Positions 13,647-20,996 of a stretch of DNA of 29,940 bases are shown here, one piece after another. The translations under genes were made by a program, and so were the position numbers. The stretch covers positions 1 to 29,940 of IMG/VR virus record IMGVR_UViG_3300027985_000870, one strand, 5' to 3'. The notes beneath the pieces are model-generated. The model saw nothing but the letters and a program-made list of their open reading frames with translations, ran no database searches and was not told the origin of the DNA. Position 1 is the stretch's first letter, and every line of letters begins with the position of its first letter. Source of the stretch: a virus.

Positions 13647-14291
13647 ATGAATTTCTCCATTCAAATCTCCCCCAAACAAATCGGAAACCAATCAATAAAC
13701 TCGATCGATGCGAGAGAACTACATAAGGCGCTTGAGATCAAGAAGGATTTTTCGGACTGGATCAAAGCACAGATCAACCGTGCAGGTCTTGAAAAACAAG
13801 TAGACTACATAGTTTTCCCCAAAAAAGGGGAAAACCTAACGGGCGGTAGACCAACGCATGACTACATCCTCACCACCGACGCTGCCAAGCATATCGCCAT
13901 GATGAGCCAGAGCCGCAGGGGCAAGGAGGTGCGCGACTACTTCATCGAGGCAGAGAAGCAGCTCCATGATCCGACCATCTCATCACCGGTGATGACACAG
14001 ATCATGGACGGGATGGCACGGATGGTACAGGGCATGAGCGCGATACTCCAGACGCAGGAGAGGATGCTCGACCGCCTCGATGCACTGGAGCACAAAGATA
14101 CACCGCTCAAGCTCCTACCAGATGTCCGCACCAACTTCAACCAGCAGCTCTATACACGAGCAGAAGAGACCGCCATAGTCTCCCTCAAAGCTCTTGGCTA
14201 CAGCTCTGATGAGATAGGTGCGATCATCGACAGATCGGGGCAAGCTGTGAGATGCAAACTGCATAGAATGAGACACGGTAAACAAAGATAA
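13647..14291 (+). CDS. AntA/AntB-type antirepressor
   Basis: Encodes 214 residues. The first 110 match the AntA/AntB domain: NSIDARELHKALEIKKDFSD WIKAQI, then DYIVFPKKG, DYILTTDAAKHIAMMSQSRR and GKEVRDYFIEAEKQL. Such proteins bind and inactivate repressors, favouring lytic growth. The middle is helical and probably oligomerises; the C-terminus (AIVSLKALGYSSDEIGAIID) looks like a helix-turn-helix. ATG 13647 is chosen because of AAAAGGAA upstream; a TTG extension to 13617 would run through the hairpin. Expression seems controlled by the promoter and hairpin directly upstream. Confidence 0.85.
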   Translation: MNFSIQISPKQIGNQSINSIDARELHKALEIKKDFSDWIKAQINRAGLEKQVDYIVFPKKGENLTGGRPTHDYILTTDAAKHIAMMSQSRRGKEVRDYFIEAEKQLHDPTISSPVMTQIMDGMARMVQGMSAILQTQERMLDRLDALEHKDTPLKLLPDVRTNFNQQLYTRAEETAIVSLKALGYSSDEIGAIIDRSGQAVRCKLHRMRHGKQR

Positions 14292-14312
14292 ACATCAGCA
14301 AAGGAAAAAACG

Positions 14313-14483
14313 ATGACAGAGCAACAAAAAAGCAAGATCGGCAGAGTAGTAAAGCAGCTTGAGTTTATGAGCGGTATGTTCATGGCATGGGACGACGATG
14401 TAGCTATCAATAGCGACGACAAAGAGTCGATAGCATTTTTCATCGACTGCATCAAGGAGGAGCTCTATTCGATACGAGGATAG
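14313..14483 (+). CDS. Small acidic protein after the antirepressor
   Basis: Encodes 56 residues (MTEQQKSKIGRVVKQLEFMS... IAFFIDCIKEELYSIRG), helical and acidic. AAAGGAAAAAACG precedes the ATG. It lies 21 bases after the antirepressor and before a hairpin terminator, so the two are probably cotranscribed. Function unknown; no family recognised. Confidence 0.6.
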   Translation: MTEQQKSKIGRVVKQLEFMSGMFMAWDDDVAINSDDKESIAFFIDCIKEELYSIRG

Positions 14484-14503
14484 ACTTTTGTTCTACGCTT
14501 CGT

Positions 14504-14527
14504 CAAAGTCCTGTTTTCAGGGCTTTG
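14504..14527. terminator. Hairpin between convergent operons
   Basis: CAAAGTCCTG (14504-14513) pairs with CAGGGCTTTG (14518-14527), ten pairs with one G-T, around TTTT. It lies between the antirepressor operon and the convergent terminase gene, so it may stop transcription from both sides. The T-tracts on either side are weak. Confidence 0.55.
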
Positions 14528-14544
14528 TTGGCGAAACGCACAAT

Positions 14545-16149
14545 CTACCCCGAGCGTATCACAAGCCCCCTTCCCTTCTTCCCCTCCTTCCTTTCTATAG
14601 CCTCGACATGACTGGCTGCAAGAGCCAGAGCCCAGAACCTGTCCGCGTGCCCGTATTCATTCTGCTTCGAATCATATAGAAATCCTCTCGCACCGGCTTT
14701 CCTCTTGATAGAGTGAATATCTGCTATGAGTATCGGGTCGTTCGGTATCCTGATGTTCCTGTTCTCGAAGAGCTGCTTGAGATTCAGCGCCATCGACTCT
14801 TTGGTCGACGCAGAGAAGTTCACACCGACAGCTCTGCGTTTGTACTTCTTGTGCATCCCCTCTGCCAGGTCAGCGCCTATACCTGTCTTGTCGATCCGCA
14901 GCTGTGCGAGCTGATATGCGTCGAGGAAAGTACGCAGATGGAGACGCTGCTCATCGAACGGAGCTTTTGCCAGGACATCGAGGACGGCAAGCTCATAGCG
15001 GTTCTCCTCCAGAGCCAGTGCGGCGAGTGCTGATCGGTGCGCACTCCTACCGATGTCATACCCGGCAAAGAGCACAGAGCTCTTCGTGGGAGAATAGTAG
15101 TGAAGCATAGGATCGACGCAGCTCTTGATAAGTCCGATCGAGAAGAGTGAGCTCTCATCATCGACGAACTGACACTCATACGCACTCGCCCAGGTGTCTT
15201 CATCGAAGAGCGCACGCATAGTCTCCAGATCGAACACCAGTCCGTCCTCGATAGCCCGATAGATATCGACACGGAAACGGGTGAACATGTAGTACTTCTC
15301 CTCATCAGTGACGAGCTGATGAAAGAGCGACGGCTCTTCGAACGGCGTAGACATGATCGTAAATCTACCCTGTACCGCACCGATGGACGGAACGAACGCG
15401 TGCCAGATCTTCTTGGGGTTCTGATACCAGGCGAACTCATCCATCCAGATGTCGCCGGTGAAGCCTTGGACGGTACGGAAGTTGTTCGCCATTGCTTTGA
15501 TGATGGCGCCGTTTGGCAGCTGCTTCTCGTGATCCTTGTCTTTCGTGAAGAGGATACCCATCTTTCCTGCCCAGTACTCGACATAGCGCATGAGGATCAG
15601 CGCCTGTTCTTCGGATGCAGAGAGGAAGAGCTGGTTGCGTCCGGCTACCGCGGCTATCAGTGCATCGGCAGCTGCTACGAACGAGAAACCGATCTGCCTG
15701 GACTTGAGTACCAGACGGTACTGATCGTCCGACATGATGAACTCTCGCTGATAGAAGAACAGATTCCCGAACTCTCCCATAAGCAACCGTACTTTGAGCG
15801 AAGCTGCTTCCTCATGGTTGGCTATATTGGTGATGACCGGCTTTGTGTGCTCTTTTTCGACCTTCCTGATCCGCTTATCCTCGCTCCTCTCCAGTCTCGC
15901 CAGCGATGCGGTGAGCATAGCGATCTTTCTCGACACGGCCTCTGTCTGCTTGCGCTTCGACAGGATGCCAAGCTGCTTCCTGATACTGTCTACCGTATCC
16001 TCTATATCTTCCCCATCATCCTTTCGCTTCCTGATCCAGGCATATATCGCTCCTTTGGATACGCCCTGGTCTGCCGCCACTTCCTCTACTGGTATGCCTG
16101 AGTCTACGAGCGCAAGGATGATCGCCTTTTTCTCCTTCTTGACAGCCAT
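14545..16149 (-). CDS. Terminase large subunit, P2 gpP family
   Basis: Packaging motor and nuclease of 534 residues. An N-terminal helix-turn-helix (GIPVEEVAADQGVSKGAIYA) replaces part of a separate DNA-recognition subunit, as in P2 gpP. The ATPase has a Walker A variant LKSRQIGFSF, the QLFLSASEEQA segment, and Walker B DIWMDEFAW. The strand AYECQFVDDESSLFSIGLIK corresponds to CEFVDDKASVFPFEDL in P2 gpP. The nuclease half has Asp in GYDIG and in YGHADRFW. ATG 16149 is preferred over GTG 16161, which would overlap the portal gene more. It is cotranscribed after the portal gene, two bases apart. Confidence 0.92.
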   Translation of the reverse strand: MAVKKEKKAIILALVDSGIPVEEVAADQGVSKGAIYAWIRKRKDDGEDIEDTVDSIRKQLGILSKRKQTEAVSRKIAMLTASLARLERSEDKRIRKVEKEHTKPVITNIANHEEAASLKVRLLMGEFGNLFFYQREFIMSDDQYRLVLKSRQIGFSFVAAADALIAAVAGRNQLFLSASEEQALILMRYVEYWAGKMGILFTKDKDHEKQLPNGAIIKAMANNFRTVQGFTGDIWMDEFAWYQNPKKIWHAFVPSIGAVQGRFTIMSTPFEEPSLFHQLVTDEEKYYMFTRFRVDIYRAIEDGLVFDLETMRALFDEDTWASAYECQFVDDESSLFSIGLIKSCVDPMLHYYSPTKSSVLFAGYDIGRSAHRSALAALALEENRYELAVLDVLAKAPFDEQRLHLRTFLDAYQLAQLRIDKTGIGADLAEGMHKKYKRRAVGVNFSASTKESMALNLKQLFENRNIRIPNDPILIADIHSIKRKAGARGFLYDSKQNEYGHADRFWALALAASHVEAIERKEGKKGRGLVIRSG

Positions 16150-16151
16150 AT

Positions 16152-17216
16152 CTATTTCCACCCCAAAATGTTCTTCGCTTCGGCAGAGGTGATGATACCT
16201 GTCTGTACCAGCCCGGTGACGAGATCGGCATCGTCTTTGAAACTTGTGGAGTCGAACGGTCGGAACTCTATCTCGATACCTTGCTCAGCGAAGAACGCAG
16301 TGATCATGTTCATGCGGGGCAGGACAGTGAGCTGATTGAACATCTCCAGCTGTGCTACCAGTTCACCGCTCCCGCCCAGAGCATTGGTATCTGTCACGCC
16401 GACGAGCCGTGGCGGTACTCCGTGCGATGCGATGATCTCGTTGCGGGCATTCTCCTTCAGATTGTTGAAGCTCATGTCGTCTATCTTCCCCATGTCCTCG
16501 ATCCTGATCTTCGGCTTGTTCTCACCACTGCTCTCCCCGGTGGTGAGGATCAGTGTCTTATGCGCGTTCCTGTATCCTCGTGTAGTGGTCTGCATGTATT
16601 CCTGTATGGCCTGTAGCTGCTCATCAGAAGGGTCACTGTCTTCGAATATGATAGCGTGGTCGAATCTGGCGCCATTTTCGAAGAACGCACCGTTGCGAGC
16701 ATCGGCACGGTAGGTGGATAGTATCTGCACCGCAGTCTCCAGGTAGTCAGGCTCACCGTAGTAGTCCGAGAGGATCGTATCGTAGAGGAAATATGCGCCG
16801 TCGAGAGGTATATACTTTGCCCCGAGGTCTGCCTTCTGGTATATCTGGTAGTCCTTGTCTATCCTCGCCCTATGAGTCCCGAGCGGATAGAGCAGGTAGT
16901 TGCTTTTCGTCCCGGCTCTCTCGAAGAACGCGGTGCCAAATGTCTCCAGGTTTAGCGCGAACTTGAACAGGAACCGTTCTATGGTCATGCCGGCAGGGAG
17001 GTGCTCACCAAGGTTGGTCTTCTCTACCTGGCTGAGCAAGTGCGCTTTGAGTCGCAGTGACCTCTTGTGGTATACATTCGCGCTATAGAGCGCACGCAGC
17101 GTATCAAAGCTCACATACGGTTCTATGATCTTCCCATCTACAGAAGATAGAAGATCCTCCTCGCTCGGCAGCTGAGCCGTATCGTTTTTTGCTTTTATTA
17201 CTAGATTTTTCTTCAT
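16152..17216 (-). CDS. Portal protein, P2 gpQ (PBSX) family
   Basis: Forms the dodecameric DNA channel at the head vertex. The 354 residues fit the family length (P2 gpQ 344). Supporting segments: YSANVYHKRSLRLKAHLLSQ near the start, FFENGARFDHAIIFEDSDPS, and NEIIASHGVPPRLVGVTDTN (compare AAHRVPPQMMGI in P2 gpQ), then GGSGELVAQLEMF. ATG 17216 follows a GGGGGGA ribosome binding site; a TTG extension to 17228 is not favoured. First gene of the leftward packaging operon, divergent from the scaffold gene. Confidence 0.92.
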   Translation of the reverse strand: MKKNLVIKAKNDTAQLPSEEDLLSSVDGKIIEPYVSFDTLRALYSANVYHKRSLRLKAHLLSQVEKTNLGEHLPAGMTIERFLFKFALNLETFGTAFFERAGTKSNYLLYPLGTHRARIDKDYQIYQKADLGAKYIPLDGAYFLYDTILSDYYGEPDYLETAVQILSTYRADARNGAFFENGARFDHAIIFEDSDPSDEQLQAIQEYMQTTTRGYRNAHKTLILTTGESSGENKPKIRIEDMGKIDDMSFNNLKENARNEIIASHGVPPRLVGVTDTNALGGSGELVAQLEMFNQLTVLPRMNMITAFFAEQGIEIEFRPFDSTSFKDDADLVTGLVQTGIITSAEAKNILGWK

Positions 17217-17386
17217 AATTCCCCCCAAAATATTGCGTCATGAAACTATATACAGGAAAAAACATGAAAGCAAGTCAATTTGAAGAATAACTTTTTTTGT
17301 GAAAAAATGAATATTTCTATTTGTCTTTTGATAATCAAAACAATATGTCAAAATGGCACTCTCAAAGCAAAAAAACGGAGGGATGA
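17217..17386. promoter_or_regulatory. Divergent late promoter region with palindrome
   Basis: This AT-rich 170-bp gap separates the leftward portal/terminase operon from the rightward capsid/tail operon, so it should hold both promoters. It contains a perfect palindrome TTTTGAT-A-ATCAAAA at 17326-17340. This is a good candidate operator for a late activator such as the zinc-ribbon protein; P2's TGT-N12-ACA pattern is not matched exactly (TGT-N15-ACA at 17322-17342). AT tracts make individual -10 boxes hard to choose. Confidence 0.55.
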
Positions 17387-18328
17387 ATGGGAAAAGCGGT
17401 CAAACTGTCAAACATTGCGATCACACATATTTCCCTGGTCAAGGATGGGGCAAACGGAAAGAGGACTATATTCAAGTCCGCCGACACCGAACCGACATTG
17501 ACCAGGGAGGTGAAGATCGCCAAGATGGATGAGGAACTGGGCGTCGTATACGGCATCGTATATTCCCCGGGCGAGGTGGATACACAGGGAGAGTTCGCCG
17601 ATGCTGCCGAGATCAGAAAGGCATCTTATGCTTTTGTCAAGCAGGGCTTTGCACAGAATGTGGACAAAGATCATACATTCAAGAACGAAGACGCATTCGT
17701 AGCAGAAAGCTGGATCACTAAAGAGAACGATCCGCTCTTCCCGTCCGATCCTGTCGGCAGCTGGGCGGTAGGGATCAAGCTCGAAAGCGAAGAGCTGCTG
17801 AAGGAAGCCAGGGACGGCAAGCTCAGCGCCCTTTCCATGGCAGGACTCGCGAACAGGGAAGAGGTAGAAAAGGCAGACGGTGTTGGTACGCAGACACCGG
17901 GAGGATGGATGGCATTCTTCTCTTCGCTTGCAGAAGTGATCGAAGAGGGATGGCTGACATTCGACACTAAAATCAAAAAAGGAGAAAAGAACATGCCGGA
18001 AGATTTCAAAGAACAGATCAAAAAGAAAATGCAGGAGGCCACTGCGCCTATCGCAAAGGTGCAGCAGGAGCAGGCGGACTCGATCGAAAAGATCAACAAG
18101 GAGATCGAGACGATCAAGAAAGAGAACGAGGGTCTCAAGTCAGAGAACGAGAGCCTCAAAAAAGAGAACGATGATCTCAAAAAAACCGTAGAGAAGCAGG
18201 TCGAAGAGATCGGCAAGCTATCTGATCGCACAGGAGAAGTCGAAGAGGCTCTACAGAAGAGTAAGCAATCGAATGATCCAAAACTGAAAGAGACACAAAA
18301 ACAAGATGACAAGAAGGGGACACTATGA
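17387..18328 (+). CDS. Capsid protease/scaffold fusion (XkdF/P2 gpO-like)
   Basis: Encodes 313 residues. Residues 1-200 resemble the XkdF-type prohead protease fold (ITHISLVKDGANGKRTIF, GIVYSPGEVDTQGEF, DKDHTF with His, ESWI, GSWAVGIKL, GKLSALSMAG). Residues 203-313 are charged coiled coil with heptad-like repeats (KKENEGLKSENESLKKENDD), typical of scaffold. An internal Met203 at 17993 has its own AGGAG eight bases upstream, so a free scaffold of 111 residues is likely. GGAGGG precedes the main start. It ends ATGA over the capsid gene. Confidence 0.8.
   Translation: MGKAVKLSNIAITHISLVKDGANGKRTIFKSADTEPTLTREVKIAKMDEELGVVYGIVYSPGEVDTQGEFADAAEIRKASYAFVKQGFAQNVDKDHTFKNEDAFVAESWITKENDPLFPSDPVGSWAVGIKLESEELLKEARDGKLSALSMAGLANREEVEKADGVGTQTPGGWMAFFSSLAEVIEEGWLTFDTKIKKGEKNMPEDFKEQIKKKMQEATAPIAKVQQEQADSIEKINKEIETIKKENEGLKSENESLKKENDDLKKTVEKQVEEIGKLSDRTGEVEEALQKSKQSNDPKLKETQKQDDKKGTL
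17993..18328 (+). CDS. Internal in-frame start: free scaffold protein
   Basis: In-frame ATG within the protease/scaffold gene, with AAAAAAGGAG upstream, the strongest ribosome binding site inside any gene of this window. The product of 111 residues is exactly the coiled-coil part. Lambda C/Nu3 uses the same arrangement. Production of the short form is inferred from this initiation signal. Confidence 0.6.
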   Translation: MPEDFKEQIKKKMQEATAPIAKVQQEQADSIEKINKEIETIKKENEGLKSENESLKKENDDLKKTVEKQVEEIGKLSDRTGEVEEALQKSKQSNDPKLKETQKQDDKKGTL

Positions 18329-19278
18329 ATGATGAACTACTCGCAACGCTATCACTTTCAAACATTACGAAGGGGGGCACCATCTCCCCTACAGATGTAG
18401 CTCTCAACGGCACACTGACCCCGGCGCAGGGGCGCGCGCTGATCTCGGCTATCGTAGACAACTCTGGCGTATTGAAGCGCATTGTAGTCGATGTGACTGG
18501 GAAGCTGACAAAAAAGAGAACCGCCCTGGATGCAGCGAAAGGTGTGCTTGTGCGCCACATCTCAGGTGTGGCCACGCCTGATACTGCCAAGGCAAAACTC
18601 GGCGTAGTAGGCGCAGAGCTGGACATGACCAAGTATGTAGTACTTGAGGCACAGATCAACAAAGATACGCTCGATGATAATCAGGACAATCCGAACTTCG
18701 AGACGGAGCAGTATAATGGCTTCTCTATGGTGTTCTCAAACGACCTGACATACCTTGGCTTCGTAGGTACTGCAGACAATGCCGCCGCCGATGCGCCATT
18801 CAACCAACTGGCAAAAGGGTGGCTGACCATAGCAGCAGAGAGTGACAACACTGCCAAGGCTACCTATACCATCGTCGCAGATGACGCTGGGGCTACAGTA
18901 GTGGCAGCGCTCAGGAAAGTTCGCGAGACTGCTCATTCAGACATCAGACAGACGATGTCGATCTTCATTTCTCCAGAAGACTACGAGAGCTATACCGACT
19001 ATATCGAGTCCAAACACCAGAACACCACAGCCCTGACCGCGTCCGGGCTCTATGGGTTTAAGGGCAACGAACTCATCATTGTCCCTGACATGCCGCAGGG
19101 AACATACCTCGGCACCCCGCTGCAGAATATGGTCATGGGCATCTCGAAGAACATCCAACGCGACAGGTGGTGGGACCCTGACAGGTCTGCGATGCGCTAC
19201 AGGTTCATCGTAAACCCTGACTATGAGTTCGATGTGCACAAGTATGTCACGCTCGTCACAGAAGCTCCTGCGGCGTAG
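18325..19278 (+). CDS. Major capsid protein, HK97 fold, P2 gpN-like
   Basis: Main shell subunit of 317 residues. It sits directly after the scaffold and is coupled by ATGA. Segments in the order expected of P2-family capsid proteins include SGVLKRIVVDVTGKLTKKRT (N-terminal), LTYLGFVGTADNAAADAPFN with QLAKGWL (compare GFNG and VGWL in P2 gpN), and NPDYEFDVHKYVTLVTEAP at the end. The first 40 or so residues could be a cleavable delta-like segment. The call rests on context plus these patterns. Confidence 0.82.
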   Translation: MNDELLATLSLSNITKGGTISPTDVALNGTLTPAQGRALISAIVDNSGVLKRIVVDVTGKLTKKRTALDAAKGVLVRHISGVATPDTAKAKLGVVGAELDMTKYVVLEAQINKDTLDDNQDNPNFETEQYNGFSMVFSNDLTYLGFVGTADNAAADAPFNQLAKGWLTIAAESDNTAKATYTIVADDAGATVVAALRKVRETAHSDIRQTMSIFISPEDYESYTDYIESKHQNTTALTASGLYGFKGNELIIVPDMPQGTYLGTPLQNMVMGISKNIQRDRWWDPDRSAMRYRFIVNPDYEFDVHKYVTLVTEAPAA

Positions 19279-19287
19279 GTGTAGCAG

Positions 19288-19647
19288 ATGATCACTACAG
19301 TAGCAGATGTGCGTGAGCGGCTGCCGCTGCAGGAGCTCACAGATGAGCAGATCATGCCGCATCTTCGCAGGGCGAATCGTGACTTCAGGGGTGCGATATT
19401 CGACGCAGATGATGAGAACTTCGACGAGATAGAGGCGGTAGCATCGAAAGCGATCTACTACCTAGCGCCTATGCTGTGGCAAAAGATACAGAACCGGGCA
19501 AACCAGTTTGAAGAGACGCTCCAGACATTCGGCGATCTGGAGGTCTACAGGGAGTACTGGCTCGATAGATCTAACTCGATCCCGTACCAGGTAGCGGACG
19601 ATGAAGCGCAGAAATTCAGAGGCGGCCCAAAATGTCTTGCTGTGTAG
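19288..19647 (+). CDS. Head-tail connector (gp6-like)
   Basis: Encodes 119 helical residues (TVADVRERLPLQELTDEQIM ... AVASKAIYYLAPMLW), a pattern and size typical of head-completion or gp6-like connector proteins found right after the capsid gene. No motif is decisive; the call comes mainly from position. The next gene starts 16 bases before its stop. Confidence 0.6.
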   Translation: MITTVADVRERLPLQELTDEQIMPHLRRANRDFRGAIFDADDENFDEIEAVASKAIYYLAPMLWQKIQNRANQFEETLQTFGDLEVYREYWLDRSNSIPYQVADDEAQKFRGGPKCLAV

Positions 19648-19937
19648 GCTTCGAAACCACGAAGGCTGCCATCGAGGCAGCGTTCGAAGCAGAGACGACG
19701 GACTGGAAAGCGTTCATAGTCTCCAGAGATGGTGATGAGGGGCTGAACTACAAGGTCAGAATAGGTGTGGTAGTCACTCATGATATAGACAGGAACACCA
19801 GGATATGGGAAGCTCTGCTGAAGATGCAATCAAACGCCTCATATTGCATTAAGCCTGTTTCGACTCAGGTGAATTTCAAGGATGACAGGCTGGTAGACCT
19901 ATTTCTGATAGATATAGAAACGGAGGTGAAAATATGA
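19632..19937 (+). CDS. Probable tail completion/head-tail protein
   Basis: Encodes 101 residues (MSCCVGFETTKAAIEAAFEA ETTDWKAFIV...), alpha/beta with a strand-rich second half. Size and place between connector and lysis genes suggest a tail terminator or head-closure role. It overlaps the holin gene by four bases. No clear family match. Confidence 0.5.
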   Translation: MSCCVGFETTKAAIEAAFEAETTDWKAFIVSRDGDEGLNYKVRIGVVVTHDIDRNTRIWEALLKMQSNASYCIKPVSTQVNFKDDRLVDLFLIDIETEVKI

Positions 19938-20377
19938 TGGAGATCGGAACAGCGATCAAGATGACACTCAATGCCATCTATATACCGTTTGCGCTGTTTT
20001 TTGCGTGGACAGGCGTGAATATGGAGGCTGTATATTCCCTGGCGGTACTGGTGCTTGCGGATATAGGCACAGGCGTATGGAGAGAGCTGGCCATGGAGCG
20101 AAAGCCACGCAGTAGGAGACTCGCAGGAGGGCTCCTGTCGAAGCTCCTTTTTGTGCTCATACCCGTTGTGCTTGCCGTGGCGGCCAAGGGGATACAGCTC
20201 GATATATCGCCGCTCGTGTATGCGTCCATAGGTGTCCTCATTCTGGGGGAAGTATACAGCATCATAGGAAATATAGCCACGATTACGACCGGGGAGGAGA
20301 TGCCTGAGTTCGATGCTCTGTCTCTAGTACTCAAGAAGATCAGGGCATATGTCGATAGGTTCCTGGATCATGAGTAG
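19934..20377 (+). CDS. Holin (phage holin 4 type)
   Basis: Membrane protein of 147 residues with three or four hydrophobic segments: IYIPFALFFAWTGV, VYSLAVLVLADIGTGVW, LLFVLIPVVLAVAAKG, VYASIGVLILGEVYSIIG. The ADIGTGVWRELAMERKPRSR motif after the second segment is typical of the holin_4 family (LDxxTG..a....... S). It should permeabilise the inner membrane so the cytoplasmic endolysin (8005) can reach the cell wall. Spanin genes follow directly. Confidence 0.8.
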   Translation: MMEIGTAIKMTLNAIYIPFALFFAWTGVNMEAVYSLAVLVLADIGTGVWRELAMERKPRSRRLAGGLLSKLLFVLIPVVLAVAAKGIQLDISPLVYASIGVLILGEVYSIIGNIATITTGEEMPEFDALSLVLKKIRAYVDRFLDHE

Positions 20378-20687
20378 CTGGTATCAGAGGATCATGCTCA
20401 TGGTGATCATATCAGGAGCAGCCTGGCACGCATACAGCACATACCATTTGGCTCCTCTCCGTGCCGCTCTTGCGGATGCTCAAGCATCCAGAAAGGAAAC
20501 GGCCGCAACGAAGAGCGACCTGGCATACATGATGGCAAAACTGCGCGAGTGTGAGCTGGAGCGCACACCTGCCACCTTCGAGGCGAGGTGGGGAGCTATA
20601 GAAGAAATCTACACGAAGGAGGAAGACGAAAATGAAACGAACGATACTTGCCGCGATAGCTGCGCTGTCGATCTCTCTCTCTTTTAG
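20370..20687 (+). CDS. Rz-like inner-membrane spanin
   Basis: Encodes 105 residues: one N-terminal membrane anchor (IMLMVIISGAAWHAYSTY) and a periplasmic helix suited to coiled coil (LRAALADAQASRKETAATKS). This is the topology of Rz. The o-spanin gene starts within its 3' end in another frame, the classic embedded arrangement. ATG 20370 overlaps the holin stop; ATG 20349 is an in-frame alternative adding seven residues. The pair would fuse inner and outer membranes at the end of lysis. Confidence 0.7.
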   Translation: MSSWYQRIMLMVIISGAAWHAYSTYHLAPLRAALADAQASRKETAATKSDLAYMMAKLRECELERTPATFEARWGAIEEIYTKEEDENETNDTCRDSCAVDLSLF

Positions 20688-20859
20688 CGGCTGCGCGAAA
20701 AAGCCGGAGCCGGAAGTGAAAAAGGAGATCGTATATGTGCAGCAGAGGTGCCCGTGCCTCAGCATGTTCCCAGGAGCAGATACGGACACGAGGGGAAAAC
20801 TGCTCTCTCTCCAGGCGAGAGAGTACAACACAATCTACTGCAAAAAGGAGAACGGATGA
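20632..20859 (+). CDS. Rz1-like outer-membrane spanin lipoprotein
   Basis: Encodes 75 residues beginning with a lipoprotein signal (MKRTILAAIAALSISLSFSG followed by Cys20). The FSGC lipobox gives a mature lipoprotein of about 55 residues, with two more cysteines (CPC) and proline near its start. AAGGAGG precedes the ATG. It overlaps the i-spanin by 56 bases. Confidence 0.75.
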   Translation: MKRTILAAIAALSISLSFSGCAKKPEPEVKKEIVYVQQRCPCLSMFPGADTDTRGKLLSLQAREYNTIYCKKENG

Positions 20860-20993
20860 CAGAAACAAAGATGATCAAGATCTACGCAAAGAACGGTAGC
20901 GAACTGGAGATCAAAGAGAGCCAGAAGGCCGTCTGGATCTCCATGGGCTGGACGACCAAAAAACCTACACCACAAAAAGAGAAGGAGGAGTAG
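20856..20993 (+). CDS. Small protein between lysis and tail genes
   Basis: Encodes 45 residues (MTETKMIKIYAKNGSELEIK ...) with AAAAAGGAG upstream and an ATGA overlap with the spanin gene. The pattern VWISMGWTTKKP with charged tail occurs in small phage proteins located before tail tube genes. Function unknown. Confidence 0.6.
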   Translation: MTETKMIKIYAKNGSELEIKESQKAVWISMGWTTKKPTPQKEKEE

Positions 20994-20996
20994 AAC

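Noticed and set aside
17322-17342. P2 Ogr consensus site TGT-N12-ACA
   Set aside because: The spacing found is N15, so it is not the P2 site; retained only as a palindrome of unknown binder.
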